A DNA stretch of 23,930 nt from Vicinamibacteria bacterium (GCA_025938035.1 JAICQE010000048.1:1-23930), one strand, 5' to 3'. Positions 6,004-13,276 are shown, counted from the stretch's first letter. The notes: generated from the sequence alone by a model not told the origin. Numbers and translations are program-made.

Positions 6004-6984
6004 TCAGAGAATCGCGTCCAGGAAGTTCGACCCCACGTTCACGCAGTCGAAGACGTGCAGTCCGAGCCGTGACGCCAGGTCGATGCAGACCTCGGTGCCG
6101 CGGACGCTGTTCCCGTAGCGATCAAGTCGGGGCGAGTAGGTGCCGATCCCGAGCTGCCGGTTCACGACCGCCATCACGCCGCCCGCGACACCACTTTTGG
6201 CCGGGACGCCGACGCGGTAGGCCCACTGCCCGGAATAGTCGTACATCCCGCACGTGAACATGATCGACAGGATGTCCTTGACGTAGCGGATGGAGAATGC
6301 GCTGCGGCCGGTGACCGGGTTGCAGCCCATGTTGGCCAGCGTGGCGCCCATCATCGCCAGGTCGCGCGCCGTGACCTGGATGGCGCACTGCTTGAAATAG
6401 ACGTCGAGCGCCGCCTCCGCCTCGTCGTGGACGACGCCGAAGTTGAGGAGGAGGTGGGCGATAGCGCGATTCCGGTGGCCCGTTCGGCGCTCGGACCCGT
6501 AGACGTCTTCGTCGACTGCGAGCTGCCTGCCGGCGATGGTGCTGAAGCAGTCGAGCAGGTGGCCGAACGTGTCGTCGCCATGCTTTGCATGCAGCATCGC
6601 GGTGACCGTGATGGCCCCGGTGTTAATCATCGGATTGAACGGCCGGTTGGTGAGGCCGTGCAGCTCGATGGAGTTGAAGGCGTCACCACTCGGTTCCACG
6701 CCGACGAACTCGAGCACCTTGTCCGGGCCGAATTCATCCATCGCCAGGCCGTAGGTGAAGGGCTTCGAAATCGACTGGATCGTGAACGGCCGGTCGCAGT
6801 CGCCGGCCTCGAACAGCTGACCGTTGGCGGTCGCCACACATACGCCAAATTTGTCTGGACATGCCCGGCTCAGTTCGGGAATGTAGGTCGCTACATGTCC
6901 CTCGCTGTTGCTCCGGTGCTTGTCATGAAGATCGTCGAGCAGAGTCTGGAGGGTGTGGGGAACGGTCGGCGCGGTCTGGGGCAC
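6004..6984 (-). CDS. glsA: Glutaminase A (glutamine to glutamate plus ammonia)
   Basis: This 326-residue cytosolic enzyme has the serine-dependent beta-lactamase-like glutaminase fold and close to the usual length (about 305-330). The nucleophile motif Q-S-I-S-K-P-F places Ser71 and Lys74 as the SxxK pair. Other family landmarks are Y-I-P-E-L at 34-38, N-P-M-I-N-T-G-A-I at 117-125, G-M-Y-D-Y-S-G-Q-W at 246-254 and S-G-V-A-G-G at 264-269. The start is a GTG at 6984 with no clear ribosome binding site. Glutaminase releases ammonia and can counter acid stress; aspartate-alanine exchange genes with a similar physiological effect lie 13 kb away in the window, but no direct link is shown. A repeat hairpin follows its stop. 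Confidence 0.95.
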   Translation of the reverse strand: MPQTAPTVPHTLQTLLDDLHDKHRSNSEGHVATYIPELSRACPDKFGVCVATANGQLFEAGDCDRPFTIQSISKPFTYGLAMDEFGPDKVLEFVGVEPSGDAFNSIELHGLTNRPFNPMINTGAITVTAMLHAKHGDDTFGHLLDCFSTIAGRQLAVDEDVYGSERRTGHRNRAIAHLLLNFGVVHDEAEAALDVYFKQCAIQVTARDLAMMGATLANMGCNPVTGRSAFSIRYVKDILSIMFTCGMYDYSGQWAYRVGVPAKSGVAGGVMAVVNRQLGIGTYSPRLDRYGNSVRGTEVCIDLASRLGLHVFDCVNVGSNFLDAIL

Positions 6985-7097
6985 GGCCGGCCGGATCGCA
7001 AGCGCCGTTCCGGCCGAGCTTGGAGCGCGCTATACCGCTATCCGACGACAGGTCAGTTGATTAGCTGGCCATACGAGGCTGTCGCCGGAATCTACAC

Positions 7098-7127
7098 ATC
7101 AGACAACTGCGTCTGGACGCGTCTGAT
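7098..7127. promoter_or_regulatory. Nested CAGAC/GTCTG boxes upstream of glsA
   Basis: ATCAGAC at 7098-7104 pairs with GTCTGAT at 7121-7127, and a further GTCTG at 7111-7115 lies between them, giving one inverted and one direct repeat. The block is about 115 bases upstream of the glutaminase start. The form would suit a dimeric repressor or activator; no regulator is identified. Confidence 0.3.
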
Positions 7128-7159
7128 ATGAGACGTTTCCGTAGGAAAGCACGGGGGAG

Positions 7160-7221
7160 GTCCGCCTAAAGGCGGACGCGCGTCGGCCGCCTGTCGTCGT
7201 AGTGTCCGCCTTCAGGCGGAC
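7160..7221. repeat. Pair of inverted hairpin repeats
   Basis: Two hairpins lie head to head: GTCCGCC-TAAA-GGCGGAC at 7160-7177 and GTCCGCC-TTCA-GGCGGAC at 7204-7221. Each stem is a perfect 7 bp and is followed by a GC-rich tail. The second is the reverse complement of the copy at 4520-4544 including its ACTACGA flank. The pair lies between the glutaminase promoter region and the end of the copper monooxygenase gene, as paired REP-like elements often do. Confidence 0.75.
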
Positions 7222-7228
7222 CCGCGCG

Positions 7229-8563
7229 TCAGCGCGGCTTTACGCTAAGCAGCAGCCCGGTGTACTGCATCTCCTCCCACGTCTGATCGCCCCACTTGAC
7301 CTCAACGCTCGGATCAGGGTTCGCGCGGTTGGCGGCGGAGTTGTCGTACCACGCCGACGAGTGGATGCGCGAGCCTTTCGGAATCTCGAGCGGCTCCTTG
7401 AACATGTAGTACGTCTGCCAGTTGAAGTCGTATTTCGGGACCGAGAGCAGCGGCTTCCTCGTGCCGTCCGGCAGCTCGAGGACATAGTTCCAGCGCTTGC
7501 CGCGCACATGCGTGTGCGGAAACACCCCCCACACCGTGACGTCCTCGCGGAAGCCGATGTCGGTGTCCACCTGATAGTCGGCCGCGCCAGGCGGAATAGT
7601 GAACTGGCCGTTCAGGAACTGCGTAGCGAAGATCTCGCTCTTCGGCGGTTCCTTCGCGAAGATCAGTCCCACCCTGGACCGGTCGGTGCCCGCCGTGCCA
7701 TTGGCGGTGTAGTGCATCTGCAGCTCGATGACTCCGCCTGCCGGCAGCCGCATGGCGGTGCCCGGGCGGAACACCTGCGGCGCCGTTCCCGGTGCATAGG
7801 TCGCAATCAATCTGCGCTGCCCGACAGCGCGCTGACGCGGACGGTTGCCGGGAGTCGGCGGCGGTGTGCGGCTGTGCTGCAGGTTGAGCTGAAGCGCCTG
7901 CGCCGCTGCCGCCAGCGTTGGATCCGGCGGCGCCTGGTAGTAGACGAGCACGTGATGCACGAGCGCGCGGTTGCCTGGACGCACTTCGATCGCCTGCAGC
8001 CATTTCGACTCGGTGAAGTTGGTCGCGATGGTGAAGTACTCGTACTGAACTGTCCCCGTGGCCGGCACGGCGTAGTCCTCGGCCATCTGGAACACTACGT
8101 CTGGAGCGCCGATGCTCCACCCCTCCGCGAACGTGGGGGCTGCGGGCAGGTCCTTCGGATCGCCTTCGGGCGCACCGGCGTCCGCCCAGCGCGCGATGAT
8201 CGATTTCTCGTCTGCCGTTAACCGCCGCTCGTTCTCGAACGTCCCGGCTGCCGCGTCCGCGTGCCACGGCGGCATCGTCCCGTCGGTGACACGGCGGGTC
8301 ATTGCCCGTGCCCACGGCCGTGCCGCGGCGTAGGTGAGGAACGACATCGGCGCCGCCTCGCCGGGGCGATGGCAGCCGACGCAGTTCTTGTAGAGGATTG
8401 GCGCGACATCGCGTGAAAACGTCGGCGCCTGCGCTGCGGCGGTGCCCTGAGCGAGCACTGCGAGTCGAAGGGCAGGGGGCCGCGCCTGACTGGCCGTCAG
8501 GGCGGCCGCGCCACCGATCAGGAGCACGCCAAGACCGAGACCAGCCGCGTAGATCTTCTTCAT
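7229..8563 (-). CDS. Secreted haem c plus copper monooxygenase (PHM-like) protein
   Basis: The 444-residue protein has an N-terminal signal segment (about 1-26), then a short cytochrome-c-like part with C-V-G-C-H at 61-65 and a possible axial methionine in G-T-M-P-P-W. A copper type II ascorbate-dependent monooxygenase-like part follows. The copper ligands of peptidylglycine hydroxylating monooxygenase (PHM) have clear counterparts: H203-H204 and H284 for the CuH site, H350-T-H352 and M432 for the CuM site, with spacings close to those of the animal enzyme. Its place should be the periplasm or outside, where the haem could feed electrons to copper. The substrate is unknown. The start is 18 bases after the DUF4139 stop, so the two are probably co-transcribed. 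Calling it a cytochrome alone would miss the main domain. Confidence 0.85.
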   Translation of the reverse strand: MKKIYAAGLGLGVLLIGGAAALTASQARPPALRLAVLAQGTAAAQAPTFSRDVAPILYKNCVGCHRPGEAAPMSFLTYAAARPWARAMTRRVTDGTMPPWHADAAAGTFENERRLTADEKSIIARWADAGAPEGDPKDLPAAPTFAEGWSIGAPDVVFQMAEDYAVPATGTVQYEYFTIATNFTESKWLQAIEVRPGNRALVHHVLVYYQAPPDPTLAAAAQALQLNLQHSRTPPPTPGNRPRQRAVGQRRLIATYAPGTAPQVFRPGTAMRLPAGGVIELQMHYTANGTAGTDRSRVGLIFAKEPPKSEIFATQFLNGQFTIPPGAADYQVDTDIGFREDVTVWGVFPHTHVRGKRWNYVLELPDGTRKPLLSVPKYDFNWQTYYMFKEPLEIPKGSRIHSSAWYDNSAANRANPDPSVEVKWGDQTWEEMQYTGLLLSVKPR

Positions 8564-8581
8564 GCGGCTGATTTTACGCCG

Positions 8582-10039
8582 TCAGTAGGTGACCCGCACC
8601 CGGTAGTTGACCTTTACTTCGCCATCTGACGCAACGGGCACGTTGAACTGCGCCGCCCACGCATCGGTCTTCGTCGCCTGGTGCGTCGAGCGGAGGATTC
8701 GCCACGTTCCGCCGATCGGCTCGTTCACTTCCACCGCGATCGGCGTCGTCTTGTGGTTGCGAAGGACGACCTCGTACTCCACGTCATAGATGTTCGCCGC
8801 CACCTTCTGGAAGTCCACCTGCTTCCGCTCGGCGACGACGTCGAAGGCGTTGCCGATTTTGAGCTTCAGCGTCTCGTCCTTCGGCGTGTGGCCGATGCGG
8901 TCCTCGCCCACGAACTGCACGCCGCCCTTCGAGTCGGCCTGGTAGACGCGCACGGTGCCGGCGGGCATCGGCATGCCAAGTCCGGCTGCCTTCTCATTCT
9001 TGAACTGATAGAACACCTGCACGACGTCCTTGATCGGCGCACCGGGATTCTGGGCGTTGCGATAGTAGAAAGCCTGGCCGTTGACGACGTAGCGCTTGGC
9101 GACCGGAACTTCGCTTGCGCCAAGCATGCTGACCTGCTTGGTCTGGTTGTTGTTGACGGTGGTCTTCCGCGGCAGCGTGTAGAGGTGATAGTCCGAGAAC
9201 GCTTCCTGCGTCATCGCGGACGCCGACTCGGGCACGGCCGCCCGGAGCTGCACGTCGGCTTCCATGCGGTCGAACATCCGGCGCACGCGATTCAGCTCGC
9301 CGGCGACGAGCTGGAGCGAGGCATTCCGGAATGCCGTGCCGCTGCCGTTATTGATGGTCACCCAGCCGTCGATGTCGGCGACCTTGTCGTCGCGGGCGAC
9401 GGTCAGGACGTAATCGGCGTTCCACGACAGCTTGGTGGCCAGATACGACGCTTCGACGCGATGGCTGGTGCCGCCTTCGTTGTTCAACGACCAGATCAGC
9501 GTCGGGCGCTCGAACAGGTTGCCGGGCAGTTCGGGAAAGCGGATGTGGTCGGCGTGCATGCCGGTGACGATCTCACTCCCGATCTGCCAGACCGGTGCGT
9601 TGTTGTAGCTGAGGAGACGCGCAGTGATGGTCTCCTCTCCCTTGCTGCCCATGCGCACCAGCGTGACGTCGCGTCCCACGTACTTGCGCAGCAGCTTTTC
9701 CGGTTCGAGCAGGTCGTACTCGTAGTTCTGCTCGAGCACGCCGAGCCGGGCCGGCTCCGTCAGCGAGCGGAAATGGACGGTCGCCGGATTGACGGTCGCA
9801 GCGACGTCCATGAAGCGAAGGTCCGAGACGCCGCGGGGAAGCCGCAGCGTGCGGACGTCGCGGACGAGGGCAAGATCAGAGTTGTAGACGGTCAGCGCCA
9901 GCTCGGTCTGATCGTCGAGCGTTGAGGTGTCCTGCGCCGGCGGCGGTGCCGCGGCCAGCGTACGAGAGTCGATGGTTAGAGCTGCGAGCGCGCCGGTCAA
10001 TGCCAGCGCCGGGACCGCGAACCAGAAACGAACGGCCAT
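8582..10039 (-). CDS. Secreted DUF4139 domain protein
   Basis: The start at 10039 is set by a strong AGGAGG ten bases upstream and by the hydrophobic signal segment that follows (about residues 4-30); the frame extends upstream but without a signal peptide. The mature protein of about 455 residues is rich in beta strand and has the pattern of DUF4139 proteins: L-T-V-Y-N-S-D-L-A-L-V-R-D near the N terminus, a central S-Y-L-A-T-K-L-S-W-N-A-D-Y-V-L stretch, and a C-terminal part with Y-D-V-E-Y-E-V-V-L-R-N-H-K. The function is unknown; bacterial members are exported. It precedes the copper/haem monooxygenase by 18 bases and follows the sigma/anti-sigma pair across a long inverted repeat, so it may belong to that sigma factor's regulon (inferred). 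Confidence 0.85.
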   Translation of the reverse strand: MAVRFWFAVPALALTGALAALTIDSRTLAAAPPPAQDTSTLDDQTELALTVYNSDLALVRDVRTLRLPRGVSDLRFMDVAATVNPATVHFRSLTEPARLGVLEQNYEYDLLEPEKLLRKYVGRDVTLVRMGSKGEETITARLLSYNNAPVWQIGSEIVTGMHADHIRFPELPGNLFERPTLIWSLNNEGGTSHRVEASYLATKLSWNADYVLTVARDDKVADIDGWVTINNGSGTAFRNASLQLVAGELNRVRRMFDRMEADVQLRAAVPESASAMTQEAFSDYHLYTLPRKTTVNNNQTKQVSMLGASEVPVAKRYVVNGQAFYYRNAQNPGAPIKDVVQVFYQFKNEKAAGLGMPMPAGTVRVYQADSKGGVQFVGEDRIGHTPKDETLKLKIGNAFDVVAERKQVDFQKVAANIYDVEYEVVLRNHKTTPIAVEVNEPIGGTWRILRSTHQATKTDAWAAQFNVPVASDGEVKVNYRVRVTY

Positions 10040-10091
10040 GTTAAGTGCTCCTCCTGTTCTTAGAACGGGCTCGTTCGGGTTTCTTGCAGGC

Positions 10092-10275
10092 GGGAGGAGA
10101 CGGAGGATACGGAGGGAACGGTTGCACAGGAGGAACGAAGGAACGGAGGCGAACGGAGTTTCAGGCCCGAAGGACACGAAAGTCCACGAAGATCACGAAA
10201 TTGCGCGGCCCTCCGTTTACCTACGTTCCTCCGTTACTCCTGTGCAACCGTTACCTCCGTCCCCTCCGTTCCCTC
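10092..10275. repeat. Long imperfect inverted repeat with ACGGAGG-type subrepeats
   Basis: Arms of about 65-70 bases (near 10092-10159 and 10210-10275) are reverse complements with mismatches. The best core is a perfect 16-bp match, AACGGTTGCACAGGAG at 10117-10132 against 10237-10252. Each arm is built of short (A)ACGGAGG-like units. The loop between them contains repeated ACACGAA/TCACGAA units. It fills the gap between the anti-sigma stop and the DUF4139 gene and would make a very stable stem in either transcript. Confidence 0.8.
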
Positions 10276-11122
10276 AGGGCGCCCAGGTTTTACCGAGATC
10301 GTTGGTGCGGAATTCCCGCCCGTCGGCGGCGGTGGCAATGGCGCTCGTGGCAGTGGGAGCGCGCACGGCGATCACGTCGACGGGTTGCGGCAACGCGACC
10401 AGTGCCCACGTCTTGCCGCCGTCCGTCGAACGTTCGAGCCGCCCTGGCGGGACGATTCGCCAGCGAATCAGTGGGTCCGGCGAGACGACCTCCGGCATCG
10501 CGGCCTGGCGCTGCAGGCCGCTCAGTGTTTCAGTGCGGAGCCGAGCTTGATCGGGTGCTGCTGACGCTGCTGGCGCTTCTGGTGCCCGCGCCGCGGCAGG
10601 CGGTGCCGCCTGGGACGGCTCGGCTTTCAGATCCTGTTCGGGCGCGTTTGCCGAGGCTGCCCGTTTCTCCTGCTTGTCCGCGCGGTCCTCGAATCCTGAG
10701 ATCGCCTGATCGCCGCGGGACGACTGAGGCTTCGCCTCCTGCTCTGCGGGTGGCGCGTCAGCAGAGGCCGGCCCGCTCGGCGCGGAGGGGCGCTGTTCGA
10801 GTGCCGGAGCAACAGTGCGCTCGAAGTCATCCTGGCTCGTGTTGTCCGGCACCGCGACCCAAATTGCCGCGGCCGTGGCCGCGGCCGCTACCGGGACGGC
10901 CCACCGCCACCGAAACCAGCTGAAGCCGGAACGTTCGGGGCTTATCCGGCTGAAGCCGGACTCCACGTCCTGAGGCTCCGCGCGCGCAAACACCGCGAGC
11001 GTTTCCTGGCAGAGCGTACAACCGGCCAGGTGCGCCTCGACAGTTGCCGCTTCGGCAACCGCGAGCCGTCCTTCCGCCCAGGCCGCCAGGGCTTCCGCCT
11101 GCACGTGGTTGTTGCTCGTCAC
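10274..11122 (-). CDS. Zinc-finger anti-sigma factor with BNR-like C-terminal part
   Basis: The 282-residue protein should hold the adjacent sigma factor inactive at the membrane. A zf-HC2-type anti-sigma motif, H31-x3-C35-x2-C38, lies in the cytosolic N-terminal part. A single membrane segment follows at about 74-91 (A-V-P-V-A-A-A-A then I-W-V-A-V). A long Ala/Pro/Glu-rich linker leads to an extracytoplasmic end with two BNR-like turns, S-T-D-G-G-K-T-W and N-D-L-G-K-T-W. The start is a GTG with GAGG upstream, 42 bases after the sigma stop. Residues around 53-67, with S-G-F-S-R and S-G-F-S-W, are encoded by a palindromic repeat inserted between zinc finger and membrane segment. What the outer part senses is unknown. 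Confidence 0.85.
   Translation of the reverse strand: MTSNNHVQAEALAAWAEGRLAVAEAATVEAHLAGCTLCQETLAVFARAEPQDVESGFSRISPERSGFSWFRWRWAVPVAAAATAAAIWVAVPDNTSQDDFERTVAPALEQRPSAPSGPASADAPPAEQEAKPQSSRGDQAISGFEDRADKQEKRAASANAPEQDLKAEPSQAAPPAAARAPEAPAASAAPDQARLRTETLSGLQRQAAMPEVVSPDPLIRWRIVPPGRLERSTDGGKTWALVALPQPVDVIAVRAPTATSAIATAADGREFRTNDLGKTWAP
10944..10967. repeat. Palindromic repeat inside the anti-sigma gene
   Basis: The 24 bases beginning ATCCGGCTGAAGCCGGA are identical to those at 13277-13300. A partial copy, GCTGAAGCCGGA, lies just before at 10919-10930. The core folds as TCCGGCTGAAGCCGGA. The anti-sigma frame reads through it. Confidence 0.75.
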
Positions 11123-11142
11123 ATGGCGCCTCAGCGTTGACC

Positions 11143-11163
11143 GGAACGCCTTAACGGCGTTCC
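11143..11163. other. Hairpin between sigma and anti-sigma genes
   Basis: GGAACGCC-TTAAC-GGCGTTCC is a perfect 8-bp stem that begins almost at the sigma stop codon and fills half of the 42-base gap before the anti-sigma start. No T-run follows on the coding strand. It could set the ratio of the two products through RNA processing or partial termination, which is inferred. Confidence 0.55.
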
Positions 11164-11164
11164 T

Positions 11165-12037
11165 TTACGTAGAACGATCCTGCACGGCATTCTTGCGCAC
11201 CAGCGGGAGAATCTCCGCGAGATCCAGCGTCCCGGCATCGTCCATTACCGAGGCGAGGCACTCGGCGACCTCGGCCTCGCTCATCCTTTCGTCGTGCCGC
11301 AGCTGGCGCTCGACGTCCTCGCGGATCGCGCGCCGGGTCCGCGTGAGGTGACGCGAGGTCGTGGCTTCGTGCTCGCGGAGCGTGCGTCCGATCTGGGCAA
11401 GCGTCAGGCCCTGGGCATGGTAGCAGGCGAGTCTCAGTCGATCTCGCGGCTCCAGACGGTCTACCGCAGCGGTCAGCGTCCGCCGCATCAGTTCGAGGAA
11501 ACGTGTCCGCTCGGCTGGGACTTTTTCAATCTGCGCTGGCAGCCGTCGAACCGGTTCGTCGTCTCCCTCGATCGACTCGAAACGGCGTGTGCGGCGGAGA
11601 CCATCGACGTACCGCTGCGCGAGCACGGCGCGGAGCCATGTTGCCAGCGTACTGCGGCCGTGGAAGTAGCGGAAGAGCGAGCGCCGCTCGCCCTCTCGCT
11701 CGGTCATTCCAAAGAGGTCCGCGTACAGGGCGTCCGCCGCTTCGCGGGCGGCGCCGGTCTTGTCGATGGCGTCCGCCGCTCGATAGAGGATCGGCCGGTG
11801 CTCGCGGATGAAATGTTCCCATGCCGCCTCGTTTCCGTCCGCGCACGCGGCGGCAAGGGCGAGGTCGGCAAGGTTCAGCGCAGCGGCGTGGCGTTCGGCA
11901 ACAACCGCGGTTGCGCCATCGGGAAAGGCGTGAGCGATGCTCGACTCCAGCGCCGCGGCGAAGCGATCGGGAGTCACACTCCATCTGCCGGCGTTGGCGT
12001 TCCGGTGGAGCCGCTTAACAACGGCCGCGTCGAGCAC
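11165..12037 (-). CDS. Sigma-70 family (ECF-like) RNA polymerase sigma factor
   Basis: The protein has about 290 residues with sigma region 2 at roughly 57-153 (A-D-G-N-E-A-A-W-E-H-F-I, later S-T-L-A-T-W-L-R-A-V-L-A-Q-R-Y-V-D) and region 4 at roughly 183-245, ending in a helix-turn-helix with G-L-T-L-A-Q-I-G-R-T-L. A C-terminal tail beyond region 4 is present. The start is uncertain: GTG at 12037 is used here, ATG at 12067 is also possible and would place the start against a repeat hairpin; neither has a clear ribosome binding site. The frame continues far upstream, but that part lies on the opposite strand of the next gene and is not coding. The gene is followed by its zinc-finger anti-sigma factor, which supports a membrane-signal response role. 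Confidence 0.85.
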   Translation of the reverse strand: MLDAAVVKRLHRNANAGRWSVTPDRFAAALESSIAHAFPDGATAVVAERHAAALNLADLALAAACADGNEAAWEHFIREHRPILYRAADAIDKTGAAREAADALYADLFGMTEREGERRSLFRYFHGRSTLATWLRAVLAQRYVDGLRRTRRFESIEGDDEPVRRLPAQIEKVPAERTRFLELMRRTLTAAVDRLEPRDRLRLACYHAQGLTLAQIGRTLREHEATTSRHLTRTRRAIREDVERQLRHDERMSEAEVAECLASVMDDAGTLDLAEILPLVRKNAVQDRST

Positions 12038-12069
12038 AGGGTAGTATTGTGCCCGCTGTTCCCGCATCT

Positions 12070-12085
12070 TCCGCCTGAAGGCGGA
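12070..12085. repeat. Palindromic hairpin TCCGCC-TGAA-GGCGGA
   Basis: A perfect 6-bp stem of the same family as 4520, 5978, 7160 and 7204. It occupies much of the short gap between the divergent sigma factor gene and the secreted-protein gene at 12116, so it may affect their promoters. Confidence 0.65.
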
Positions 12086-12115
12086 CGCACGATCGGATCG
12101 ACCTTGGAGGTTTCC

Positions 12116-13120
12116 GTGAAGCAGCTCGTGTTCTGCCTGGTAATTGCCGGGTCCGTGACCGTTGCGGCGCAGTGGGGGAAGGTGCCTGAATCGCCCGCCG
12201 TGCCGCGCGACGCAAAAGGGCAGATCCGATACGACGCGCCGGCCCCTCGCACCGCGGACGGTAAGCCGGATTTCTCCGGCATGTGGATGCGGGCGCAAAG
12301 TGGTCCGCCACGTGGTGGAGGCGCAGGCGGCCGGCAGGGCGAAGCGGGGCGACAGGGCGGCCAGGCGCCCGCGGCGCAGGGAGCAGCGGCGGCAGGCGGC
12401 GCCGTCCCGCTCCCTCCGCCCACTGGCGGCGGACCACCGGCTGGTGGAGCCGGTCGCGGCGGAGTCTCGCTCGAGCCGACGACGGCGGCTTTCCCGTACG
12501 ACCCGAAAGGACCTCCAGTCGCCGAGTTCTTCGAAGCTGGCCGCAACATGGAGGGCGGACTGCCCTATACGACGTGGGGGAAGACCGTCAGGGACGAACG
12601 CTTCGCACGCGGCGCGCGCGACAACCCGGATGCGATGTGCCTGCCGATGGGTTTTCTCCAGTTCCACCAGCAACCGCAGCCGCGGCGGATCTATCAGTTG
12701 CCCAACGTCATCCTCATTGAGTACGAGGCCAACTACGGCCTGCGCCACATCTACCTCGATGGCCGCAAACTGCCGCCGCAGGGCGAGCCGCAGCCGTTCT
12801 GGTACGGCTACTCGGTGGGACGCTGGGAGGGCAACGACCTGGTCGTCGAGACCAACAACCTCAGAGGCGCCGAGGATGGGCCGAGCGATGGCTGGATGGA
12901 CGTCAATGGAAGCCCATACAGCAGGGGTGCGAAATTCACCGAGCGCTTCCGTCGTCTCAGCTATGGTCAACTGCAGGTCGATCTGACGATCGACGACCCG
13001 AAGTCGTACACGAAGCCGTGGACCGTGCGCGTTGATTTCCGAATCCGGCCGGAGGAAGAACTGATCGAATTCGTCTGCAACGAGAATCAGCAGTTCAGAA
13101 AGATGATCAAAATCGATTGA
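12116..13120 (+). CDS. Secreted protein with GRWEG motif, first of three paralogues
   Basis: The GTG start at 12116 has GGAGG six bases upstream and opens a signal peptide of about 18 residues. The protein of 334 residues has D-F-S-G-M-W-M near 52-58, a low-complexity Gly/Pro/Ala-rich stretch at about 63-117, C-L-P-M-G-F at 175-180, I-Y-L-D-G-R near 212-217, and Y-S-V-G-R-W-E-G-N-D-L-V-V-E-T at 232-246. The same C-terminal pattern, including an F-T-E-R-F then I-D-D-P then K-P-W order, is found in the products at 17622 and 18380. I know no function for this family; it looks exported and beta-rich. It is the only one of the three with the Gly-rich insert and stands alone, ending in a terminator. 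Confidence 0.85.
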   Translation: MKQLVFCLVIAGSVTVAAQWGKVPESPAVPRDAKGQIRYDAPAPRTADGKPDFSGMWMRAQSGPPRGGGAGGRQGEAGRQGGQAPAAQGAAAAGGAVPLPPPTGGGPPAGGAGRGGVSLEPTTAAFPYDPKGPPVAEFFEAGRNMEGGLPYTTWGKTVRDERFARGARDNPDAMCLPMGFLQFHQQPQPRRIYQLPNVILIEYEANYGLRHIYLDGRKLPPQGEPQPFWYGYSVGRWEGNDLVVETNNLRGAEDGPSDGWMDVNGSPYSRGAKFTERFRRLSYGQLQVDLTIDDPKSYTKPWTVRVDFRIRPEEELIEFVCNENQQFRKMIKID

Positions 13121-13136
13121 CGCGAAGGACACGAAG

Positions 13137-13175
13137 AAAGAGGGCGTGAGGCAGAGCTTCGCGCGCTCTTTTTTT
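13137..13175 (+). terminator. Probable rho-independent terminator
   Basis: AAAGAGGGCG at 13137-13146 pairs with CGCGCTCTTT at 13162-13171 (9 of 10), followed directly by a run of seven T. It lies 17 bases after the stop of the secreted GRWEG-motif gene. The gap on to 13384 holds one palindromic repeat and otherwise nothing recognised. Confidence 0.65.
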
Positions 13176-13276
13176 GCCTGCGATCACTTTTTTGCGTTGA
13201 TGCTCCTCTTCTGTGCTGCTACTCTCAGTGAACTCGTGACCCCAACCGCACGGGGCGCCTCGTCTCCTGCTTGTTA

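Noticed and set aside
6004..6984. Functional link between glutaminase and arsinothricin (a glutamine synthetase inhibitor)
   Set aside because: The gene is 2 kb from the ars operon, on the other strand, and common in bacteria; nothing in the sequence ties them.
10040..10177. Longer N terminus of the DUF4139 protein
   Set aside because: It would translate part of the long inverted repeat and hide the signal peptide; AGGAGG precedes 10039.
11294..12115. Open plus-strand frame joining the sigma region to the secreted protein
   Set aside because: It is antisense to the sigma factor; the signal peptide and GGAGG set the start at 12116.
12068..13132. Open minus-strand frame extending the sigma factor by over 350 residues
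   Set aside because: It lies wholly opposite the secreted GRWEG-motif gene, which has a signal peptide, ribosome site and paralogues; the extension has no sigma-like sequence.
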